In this document: one piece after another, positions 9,028-16,606 of the stretch
Layout of the letters: each line of letters starts with the position of its first letter
Numbering within the stretch: the stretch's first letter is position 1
DNA from: Bacteroidales bacterium
GTDB taxonomy: Bacteria > Bacteroidota > Bacteroidia > Bacteroidales > JAAUTT01
Direction: 5' to 3'
Assembly: GCA_012031335.1 (NCBI GenBank)
Contig: JAAUTT010000012.1
Coordinates: 1 to 17,745 of the forward strand
Length of the DNA stretch: 17,745 nt
The notes under the pieces: generated by a model
What the model was told of the DNA's origin: nothing
Database searches by the model: none
What the model saw: the letters and a program-made list of their open reading frames with translations, nothing else
Made by a program: the position numbers and the translations under genes

Positions 9028-11197
9028 ATGAGATACATATGTATATACTTTCCTGTAATTTTCCTTTTAACAATTTCTTTTGCCAATGCTCAAAACGCCG
9101 AAGATAATCTGAAAGCCAACAACCAGTATGCACCCAAATGGTGGCAAACGAATATCAACCTGCCCGAAAGTTCCAGAAAAGTATTGACGGGTAAAGGCGG
9201 TCAGCTGATGTACGAATTTCCTGCTCCCATCTCCGATATTAAACTTTCGCCTGTAGCAGGGTTTTCAACCCTGGTCAGTTTTCATGCCGGAGAGGCTGAA
9301 GTATGGAAAAACCAGGAATTGATGAAACCTATCATTCCAGTTGTGATTACACAAAAAGAATTTAAAACTGTAATTATTACCGAAGAGGCTTTCAGTGTGG
9401 CTCCACTATTATTTGGCAGTTACGATAATACAATCAACGACTATCTGGGTACATCTCTATCAAAAAAAAATTTATGGCCATCCCGGGAACGATATTATTA
9501 TTGCGACACTTGAAAACACAGGCAAAACATCTGTTACGCTAAATCCATCGGTAAGGATAATCTCTGTTCATCCGTTAAGAGCTGATACAGCAAAAGGAAA
9601 GGTTTTTATATCTGATTTTATGAGGGTTACCATTCCGAATAACATAGTACAGGCTGAAACCCAAAAAGAAAAAAACAGAACCATATTAGTTTTGCGGCTT
9701 AAATCCATTCAACTGGAAGCCGGTGAAAAAAAGCAACTTGCCATTGGAGTTTCGCAAGGATACACAGCCATTGATTGCCCTAACAACATTGCCCAGGCTC
9801 AGCATTTGAAAAAGCAAACCATTGGTTATTGGGAAAGCCTTAAATTACCATATAATAAAATATCTGTTCCCGACTCAGGAATTCAAAATCTGTTAAATGC
9901 TTCAATCCGTAATATTTACCAGTCTATAGAATTCGAAAAAGGTATACCTGTTGTAAAAACAGGATCATCATCCAATCGTCAGTTTAATATTGCCGATGCC
10001 GCATTTATAATTGATGCGCTCACAATGCTTAACGAAAAAAACGATGGCCGAAAGGTGATTGAATATTTGATATCCCCAACAAAATTCCGATGGATCTTTT
10101 CAGCAGACTGACAAAGATTGGAAGGCTACCGGCTATGCTTTATGGACTATAGCCAATCATGCGCGGCTTACAGGTGACAAAGACTGGTTGGAATCGGTTT
10201 GGCCTTCGTTGGAAAAGGGGTTTACTTTTTTAATGGAATTAACGAATAAAACCAAACAACAAACCAAATCGGCCTATGCAGGCTTAATTCCTCCAGGTTA
10301 TGGCAGCGAAGGTCAGGGAATAGATTATGTGCATAACTATTGGGCGCTTACAGGTTTAAATTCGGCAATTACAGCAGCCCGTTGGGTGGGTCGTAATGGC
10401 CAGGCCATTAAATGGCAAAGCCAATACGACGATTTGTACTTTGTTTTTCTTGAGTCGATGAAAAAGAACATGCGTAAAGATGTAAATGGGATACAATACT
10501 TGCCAGCCCGGGCAACTTCAGATAAAAAGGCTCAGGCCCAAAAGCATCAGTGGGCTTTTTTAAATGCTGTTTATCCGGGCAAGGTATTCGACCTGAACGA
10601 TCCGGTTTTAACAGGAAACATGAAAATGCTGGAGAAGAATATAAAAGAAGGATTGCTGTTTGGAACAGGGTGGATGCCAAATGGAATTGTAATAGCTACT
10701 GCATCGGACTGCGCCCATGCGTTGCAATGGACCGGAAAAGCACAGTCGGTGCCAGACATTCTTTATGCCTTGGCTAGTCATGCTGCCCCCAATTACGCCT
10801 GGCACGAACAACAATCGCTGAAAAACAATTCCGATACAATTATAAGCGGCGACATGCCAAACAATCGTGTAAGCGCTGAATTTATAAGGATAATTCGCCA
10901 TATGATTGTAATGGAAAGAAGTAACGAATTGCACTTGTTTGAAGGAATTCCTTAACATGGGTTAAACCAGGCATGGAAATAAAACTTGATACTTTACTTA
11001 CTGATTTCGGACCCTTATTCTTCAAACTCAAAGTTTCGAACGACGGAAACACCGCTACAATTGACATGAATCTCGACACCAACAACAGGCGTGTACCCCA
11101 GCGGATAGTTCTCCATCTCGATGGCATTGCAGGTAACCCGGCCACAATGGAACTTGAACTGAAACCAAACCTGCATAAGATTTTGCAATTAAATTAA
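9028..11197 (+). CDS. Secreted six-hairpin glycosidase-like protein (three apparent indels)
   Basis: A Sec signal (residues 1-22, ending ISFANAQ) starts a protein of about 722 residues after correction. The N-terminal third looks like a beta-sandwich. The middle has the look of an (alpha/alpha)6 toroid: FNIADAAFIIDALTML, then TDKDWKATGYALWTIANHARLTGDKDWL, then AGLIPPGYGSEGQGIDYVHNYW and WALTGLNSAITAARWVG. The C-terminal beta part begins LHLFEGIPLTWVKPGM and DFGPLFFKLKVS, as in many six-hairpin glycosidases. Breaks: A9 at 9462-9470 (one extra A), CCCC at 10074-10077 (one extra C), and 10950-10953 (one base missing). The corrected joins read LSKKIYGHPGND, EYLISQQNSDGSFQQTDKDW and EGIPLTWVKPG. 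A specific GH family or substrate cannot be named; Bacteroidota homologues are usually annotated hypothetical. It stands alone, without SusC/SusD neighbours, and is divergent from mfd. Confidence 0.72.
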
Positions 11198-11326
11198 CAA
11201 ATTTACACTGGTTAAAATACCTGAAAATCTTAAAAATTCAGTTCCTGATTAGAATTAAATATCGCCTCTATTTAATGAAAAAACAATGAGACGATTAAAA
11301 CGTTTCATTTTTAAATTTAAATGTCC

Positions 11327-11334
11327 TATTTTTG
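11327..11334 (+). promoter_or_regulatory. Possible -7 element for the YdeI-like gene
   Basis: TATTTTTG fits TAnnTTTG and lies 70 bases before the ATG at 11405. The surrounding 11198-11404 spacer is very T-rich, so a match by chance is possible. Confidence 0.33.
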
Positions 11335-11404
11335 AGGGGGTATTTTTAAGAAAGTGTATTTTTTTGTTTTGTAAAATTATTTTCCAAAATCTTAATTGAC
11401 AATT

Positions 11405-11887
11405 ATGGCATCCCAAGAATTTGATACTGTATTAATTAAACCAGAAACGGTAGGGACCTGGACTTTTTTTATAATTCCGTTTAATGTAGAGGAAGTATTT
11501 GGTCAAAAAAACCATGTAAGGTAAAAAGGATCTATTAATGGGATTGAATTCCGGTCGTCGCTTACTCCCAGAGGCGATGGAAAACATTATATGGTTGTTA
11601 GTAAGTCAACACAGGAGGCTGGTGGTATTACAAAAGGTGACACCATACATGTAATAATGGAACCCGATTTTGATGAACGACTGGTAGAAGTTCCCGAGGT
11701 GCTGCAAAAAGTATTTGAAGAAAATGAAGAAGCAGGCAAGACATTTGAGAAACTTTCGTACACCCGCCGAAAAGATTTTGTTGACTACATTCAGGATGCA
11801 AAAAAAGACAGTACCCGCGAAAAAAGAATTATTCAGATGCTTGATGAAATAAATAAACTCAGGCGAAAAAAGAAATACATGAGTTAA
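11405..11887 (+). CDS. DUF1905 / YdeI (OmpD-associated) family protein (internal stop from two compensating indels)
   Basis: From the ATG at 11405 the frame reads MASQEFDTVLIKPE, then GTWTFFIIPFNVEEVFG, the DUF1905 beta-barrel start. It is broken by a TAA at 11522-11524, then continues in the same frame with KGSINGIEFRSSL, HYMVVSKS and the C-terminal OmdA-like helical part (FEKLSYTRRKDFVDYIQDAK, then RIIQMLDEI). If one G was lost at 11520-11521 and one A gained in the following run, the sentence becomes HVRVKGSINGIEF, the family motif. That makes a 160-residue protein of normal size. The alternative is a true nonsense mutation, leaving a fragment from the ATG at 11591. The function is unknown; E. 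coli YdeI has been linked to stress and antimicrobial-peptide resistance. It is likely cytoplasmic, with no signal peptide. Confidence 0.82.
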
Positions 11888-11920
11888 CCACTCCACTCAT
11901 GTTTATATAAAACCATTTAA

Positions 11921-11958
11921 CGCAAGATAAGCCTGTGTAAACAGGAACTTACCTTGCG
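11921..11958. terminator. Hairpin between convergent genes, probable bidirectional terminator
   Basis: The arms CGCAAGATAAG (11921-11931) and CTTACCTTGCG (11948-11958) pair at 10 of 11 positions. An inner CCTG/CAGG stem closes a six-base loop, and two unpaired A lie on the right side. It sits between the stop of the YdeI-like gene (11887, +) and the stop of the small membrane protein gene (12088, -). Short T and A stretches are nearby but there is no long U tract. Confidence 0.55.
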
Positions 11959-12087
11959 ATTTTCATGGTTACGGTTAAGTTAAGTAAATACCAGGAAAAA
12001 TATTTTGAAATTTTTATAAACGCTAATTGGAGAAAACTGGTTCTGTAACCCTTTTATCGTTTTTAACAGAACCTTGGATTACGAATT

Positions 12088-12339
12088 TTACTTTTTCTTT
12101 TTCTTTAATAAGACTACAACTACACCGGCTACAACTACACCGGCTACAATACCGATAATCAACCCATTTCCGCTTGATTTCGTTTCAGCATCTTCTTCAG
12201 CATCGTAAAATACCGGATCGGAATTATCAACCGAAATGGTATCCTTTCTTTCGGACATTTCGTCCTGAGCCAATACCGTGTTAACAGCTCCCAGCAACAA
12301 CATGCCGAGGATGGAAATCATGAATACAACTTTTTTCAT
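12088..12339 (-). CDS. Small secreted/membrane protein with C-terminal hydrophobic helix and lysine tail
   Basis: From the ATG at 12339 the product is 83 residues. A Sec signal comes first (MKKVVFMISILGMLLLGAVN, ending VLAQ). An acidic middle follows (DEMSERKD, then DAEEDAETKSS). The end is a glycine/valine-rich hydrophobic segment, GLIIGIVAGVVVAGVVVVLL, followed by five lysines. The predicted topology is an exported acidic segment held in the inner membrane with the Lys tail inside. An in-frame ATG at 12363 overlaps the stop of the upstream glycosyltransferase gene as TAATG, so translation may start there by coupling; that adds MFNYKFNK, which weakens the signal peptide slightly. It is the last gene of the minus-strand cluster and ends before the hairpin terminator. 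I do not recognise the family. Confidence 0.72.
   Translation of the reverse strand: MKKVVFMISILGMLLLGAVNTVLAQDEMSERKDTISVDNSDPVFYDAEEDAETKSSGNGLIIGIVAGVVVAGVVVVLLKKKKK
12114..12143. repeat. Tandem 15-base repeat inside the small membrane protein gene
   Basis: Two perfect copies of CTACAACTACACCGG (12114-12128 and 12129-12143) are followed by a partial third copy. On the minus strand they encode the repeated Ala-Gly-Val-Val-Val of the hydrophobic helix. In-frame copy-number change would alter helix length by five residues. Confidence 0.75.
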
Positions 12340-12362
12340 TTTGTTAAATTTATAATTAAACA

Positions 12363-14418
12363 TTACTTTATTGATTTTGCCAAATTATCGTATTTACGTG
12401 CAATAACAGGATCGCTTTCCCTATAGGTGTCGGCTAAGGCTATAATTGCAGGTTTATATTTTGAATGAATTTTTAAACAGTCCTTCAGCGTACTTCTCGC
12501 CATTTCAACTTCGGATGCTGCGTATAGCTTTGCCCTTAATATGTATGCTATATAAAATTTCGGATTCACTTCAATTAACCGATCATAAAATTTTGCAGCT
12601 TCAATTAAATCACCTTTGAATTCAGCATTTCGGCCAAGCATGAGGATTGAAGGTTCGTAACCGGGTTGTATTTCGAGGCTCTTGAATAATGCAGAATCGC
12701 ATGCGGCAATATCATCTTTTTTCTTAAGTGCTGCAGCCAGATAATAGTAAATTACTTCATTCAGAGAATCACTTAAGGCAGCTTCCTTTAACATTTCAAC
12801 AGCTATATCCGCATTACCCGATTTTAAAGCTTTTATACCTTCCAGATCAAGCTTATTATCCCTTTTCAAAACAGCACAAACGGGCACACTATCGGCATAA
12901 ACAACCTGAATGGCATTCTTTGGTGGCCATAACTTCTGTTTTAATTGATAGGGTGATATGTAGCTATTACCAATAACAGCATAATCCCAGTCTGTTTCAC
13001 ATCGTTTATCCCAGGCAAAATATTTGTAAGTATAATTTTTCTCCTTCCTCAGGAACCAGGCTATGGAGAAATTTTGCACCCACAACAGCATCTTGAATCC
13101 CATCTTTTTCAATTCATTTATCAGCCATTCCGCACCTTCGCGCATGGAATGGTAATAATAATCGGTTTCGTAATTACCATAGGCACTTTGAAGTCCGCCA
13201 GCTATCTCGTTATAGTATAAATAGTAATAAGGATGATTCTGAACCATAAACTTCAGAGGATGTATAGCGAGCAACACCATCCCAATAGCGATACCCCAGT
13301 TTAAAGCCATGTGCTTTTCTGCTGTAAAAGCCAGGTAAAACCTACAGCTGAAATAAGTACCAAAACCGGATATATAAATAAGAAATGTCTCCAGGAACCA
13401 TACAGATTAGCTTTCGTCAAAATGACAAAAACGGGTGGAAAAAGCAATATAAAGCATAAAAACAAATACAGCATAGCAGTATCCTTTTTTATCTGTTTAA
13501 TTGACAGAACTATAAAACTAATCAACCCGAGCCATACCAAAAGAGGAATAGTTATCAGCATTATTTTGGGGAGATAATACCAGGGTAAAAAATCGGACCA
13601 ATAGAGTTTCCCTTCAAATATTTGTTGCAGGGTTGTAGGAAAGTGTGTCATTACCTGATACGATTTCCAGGGATTTGCAATTGGATTTTGCAAGGCGTAA
13701 GGCCACAATATCAAACTTAACAGATAACTTCCGAAAGACACAATTGCCCAAATTACTATTACTCTTTTGAGATCGGGCAAAGTAATTTTAAAATCCTGAA
13801 AATATCGGTAGCTCAATTCGAGCATTCCAAAAAACACCAGGTAGGCAATAAGTATCAGCCCTCCGGGTCGAATCCCCATCCCCAATGCCATGCAACAGGC
13901 AAGCAGAAATATTGTTTTTTTAGAAACCTGGCCTTTACTAAATATTACCCTAACCATGAAGTAAGCCGAAGCAATATAAGCCAGGGCAAAAGGAATATCT
14001 TTAAGGTTATTGTGAGCATGCCCTAGAAAAACAGGCGAAACTGCAAACAGCAATAGTACAAGTATACCAGTTACATAACCTGATATATTTACAGCAAACC
14101 AGGCAGTGACAATAATTGTGAGCCAACCAGCTAAAGTGCACATGATATGCCTGAAAGTATAAATATCGTCAACAGAAAACCAACGAATTAAAATGGTGGC
14201 AACATTATCAAAAGCTTGCCCATAATACTGAAGATGTGTAGCCGGAGTATCCAGGGCCGATTTATCCTTCCCAGGGTGGCAAAATACTGATAAACAAGTT
14301 CGGAGTGTTTAAAATGTACTTCCTCATCGCCGGATATTCCTGCATCTTTGCTTGTAAAAAGCATACCTGCAAGTAAAAGAACCGATAAAATGAAGAATAT
14401 ATATTTAAACATGCTCAT
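12363..14418 (-). CDS. GT-C (GT39/PMT-like) membrane glycosyltransferase with C-terminal TPR domain (two apparent 1-base deletions)
   Basis: This is a multi-span inner-membrane glycosyltransferase of the type that uses polyprenyl-phosphate sugars. After TM1 (residues about 5-22) the first outer loop carries ISGDEEVHFKH (about 28-38), matching the acidic catalytic motif of GT-C enzymes. A second family motif, HNNLKDIPFALAY, lies near residue 135, followed by many hydrophobic helices to about 390. A soluble part includes HPYYYLYYNEIAGG and EGAEWLINEL. About residues 520-685 form four or so TPR-like repeats (GDLIEAAKFYDRLIEVNPKF, then AYILRAKLYAAS). Frame breaks are at 14270-14272 (one G missing) and 13315-13318 (one A missing); the corrected joins are FATLGKDKSALDT and LLQQKKHMALNWG. 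Corrected length is about 685 residues. Four bases separate it from the upstream GT2 gene, whose last codons (GAGGAGGAG) supply its ribosome-binding site. The acceptor could be protein or glycan; the sequence does not say which. Confidence 0.83.
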
Positions 14419-14422
14419 TTTG

Positions 14423-15352
14423 TTATTTCTCCTCCTCTTTTCTATAATATTTTTTCACTATATAAATCGGTCTGTTCTGAGATTCCTTATAAATCCGGAA
14501 CACATATTCCCCAATTACTCCCATGAAACAAGCTGTATAGAACCTAAAAAATAAATACTCAGCATGGTGGAGGACCAGCCTACCAGTGCAATACCTAAAA
14601 TCCGCCCAACAAGCACGTAAATGCCGGCTGCCAGGAAAGCAATAGTTCCAAACAAGCCCATAACCAGGCACAACCGTATAGGGAATTTCGAAAAAGAGAA
14701 GATCGCATCGGCACCAAGGACAAAAAGCTTGTTGAGATCCATTTTGGTATTTCCGATTTTGCGGTCTTCGCGGATATACTCAACAAAGCCTTGCTTAAAC
14801 CCGATAAAAGATCTCAAACCTGGCAAATAGCGCACTTTCTCATTCATTTTAAGTAAGGCATTCAAGGCTGAACGTGTCATCATGGAAAAATTGCCAGTAT
14901 TTTCCATGTTATTAATACCCGCCAGCTTTTTAAACAATAAATGAAAAAGGAATGTATAAAACATCCGGCTTCCTTTACCCAGCCGGCCATTGCGTTTGCC
15001 ACTGATAATATCGAAATCCCTCCTCATTTATTTTATGATACATTAATCCCAGTAATTCGGGGGGATCCTGTAAATCGCCATCCATCATGGCAATAATATC
15101 TCCGGTTGCATGCTCCAAACCGGCGGTGAAGGCGGCCTGATGTCCAAAGTTTTTCGACAGGCTCAGCACTTTGATTTTACCGAATTTCTCCTGAAGATTA
15201 AGCATGATTTGCAAACTGGAATCAGAACTACCGTCATCCACCAACAGAACTTCATAGTCCGTGGTAAACTTTTCAATTTCACCAACAGAGCGGTTTACCA
15301 GCTCCTCTATGAGCGATTCTTCGTTGTAAATGGGTATAACCAGAGATAACAT
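14423..15352 (-). CDS. GT2 polyprenyl-phosphate glycosyltransferase, GtrB/DPM1-like (two compensating indels)
   Basis: The enzyme loads a sugar from a nucleotide donor onto a polyprenyl phosphate at the cytoplasmic face. The GT-A domain shows LSLVIPIYNEES at the start, VLLVDDGSSDSS (about residue 37), LSKNFGHQAAFTAGL (about 70), and the metal-binding MDGDLQDPPELL (about 92). Two C-terminal membrane helices follow (about 228-250 and 262-285), with FMGVIGEYVFRIY and a charged tail, the arrangement seen in GtrB, ArnC and YkcC-type enzymes. The frame slips at 15014-15016 (one base extra; corrected INEEGFDIISGKRNG) and at 14526-14528 (one base missing; corrected GSIQLVFMGVIGE). Length is 309 residues, normal. 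It is immediately followed by the GT-C gene, and the two families commonly work as donor maker and user. The sugar cannot be read from sequence. Confidence 0.88.
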
Positions 15353-15380
15353 TGAAGATTTATTTAATTGAGCATAACGT

Positions 15381-16592
15381 TTATTTCGGCTCTAACCGTG
15401 CTAAAGCAAACTGAGCTTCATCTTTAAGTTCAACTGTATTTACTATTTCTTTTAAAACCGGAATACTATAACCGCTTCCCATCCAACTAAGTTCTCTTAT
15501 GAGTAACTTTTTAGCATCGTTGGTTACACCATTCTTTTTAATTGATTTTACAATCTGTTTTTCGAACGAAAGCAGCGTTTCGGGCTTACCATCCGATGAG
15601 CGCATTCTGTTTTGCAAATCGTAAAAAAACTTCCGGCTTTTGGCGATATCATAGTTTTCAATTTTCACCATTAACTGTTCCATTGTTAAAGGCAGGTAAT
15701 CCTCTAACTGAACAACACTTGCAGCATTAGGGAAGTCCTGGGGTATTTCCTGAGTTACCACGCCACTGGCTGCCCATTCAGTTCCTCTTTGAAAAGTAGT
15801 TATAAAACCAAGGCACTCCAACGCCGGAAACGACTTATCGCCATTACCTGCATGTCCGATTGTTGTGTGAAATATTCTTCCTTTGCCATAATTAACAGTA
15901 AAAAGAACAAGTTCATCCCGACCTGTGCCTCCCTGGGCTGTATCGGCAAATGCAGTGGCAAGTATCTCCATATTTTTTGCGGGACCTCTCAGTTCACTGT
16001 AAAGTTCATCCTCGGCATGCAACCATCGGTTTGGGAGCCCCTTTGTAACAGGATGTTCAGCATTCCGGATTTTAACTACAAACTCATGCCTGTTACCATG
16101 CGATCCGCCCGGACCTTTAGTAGTATCTGTAATCAGGCTGTCGTTTTTCATATAAATATAGGGTCCGTCTTTTTCGCTGCGGTTACCCCAGCCTCCAAGA
16201 CCGATCATTTCATTGTATTCCTTCCATTCGGGAAAAGCATTGTCGGCTGCATGGTAAATAACAACGCCTCCACCATTCCTTACAAAATCGAGAAATTCAG
16301 CTTTGGTATTTTCCGGCCATGAATCGCCGGTATAATCCATAACAACCACATCATATTTCTGAAAATCGGGCTTAAACAGATTCATATCTCCACCCTGGGC
16401 AGGAGTTTCGATAATATCAGTTGAAAATAGCTTTGTTTGATCAAGCAACTGCTTTAGTATTTTTGAGCTAGCCTGCCAGTTATGGTTATTTTGTCCGGTT
16501 ATAATCAATGCGCTGTAAGCATGTTGTTTTTTACATGCGCTGAAAACAGTAAAAAATCCTGTTATCGCTAATAATAATAATATTTTCTTCAT
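15381..16592 (-). CDS. ThuA-domain lipoprotein with HEAT-like C-terminus
   Basis: The ATG at 16592 gives a lipoprotein signal with a lipobox-like FSAC (Cys about residue 20) followed by KKQ. The ThuA (trehalose-utilisation, glutamine-amidotransferase-like) domain fills about residues 25-275: ALIITGQNNHNW, then YDVVVMDYTGD, then NGGGVVIYHAADNAFPEW, then GSHGNRHEFVVKI and HPVTKGLP, then GRIFHTTIGHAG. The last 100 residues are helical and resemble HEAT repeats (LIRELSWMGSGYSIPVLKEI, ELKDEAQFALARL). Length is 403 residues with no frame break. An in-frame extension to 16829 overlaps the upstream gene and is not coding. It is probably tethered in the periplasm or on the surface; the molecular function of Bacteroidota ThuA proteins is unproven, though they often sit beside Gfo/Idh/MocA genes and sugar metabolism, as here. 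It starts 14 bases after the oxidoreductase stop. Confidence 0.9.
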   Translation of the reverse strand: MKKILLLLAITGFFTVFSACKKQHAYSALIITGQNNHNWQASSKILKQLLDQTKLFSTDIIETPAQGGDMNLFKPDFQKYDVVVMDYTGDSWPENTKAEFLDFVRNGGGVVIYHAADNAFPEWKEYNEMIGLGGWGNRSEKDGPYIYMKNDSLITDTTKGPGGSHGNRHEFVVKIRNAEHPVTKGLPNRWLHAEDELYSELRGPAKNMEILATAFADTAQGGTGRDELVLFTVNYGKGRIFHTTIGHAGNGDKSFPALECLGFITTFQRGTEWAASGVVTQEIPQDFPNAASVVQLEDYLPLTMEQLMVKIENYDIAKSRKFFYDLQNRMRSSDGKPETLLSFEKQIVKSIKKNGVTNDAKKLLIRELSWMGSGYSIPVLKEIVNTVELKDEAQFALARLEPK

Positions 16593-16606
16593 AGTCTGCA
16601 CAAATT

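Noticed and set aside
11522..11524. Stop-codon reassignment or selenocysteine-like readthrough at TAA
   Set aside because: All other genes end normally at TAA or TGA, and a paired indel restores the family motif without readthrough.
15789..16322. Plus-strand open frame of 177 codons within the ThuA gene
   Set aside because: It lies wholly antisense to an intact conserved lipoprotein gene, with no recognisable domain and no promoter or ribosome-binding site seen.
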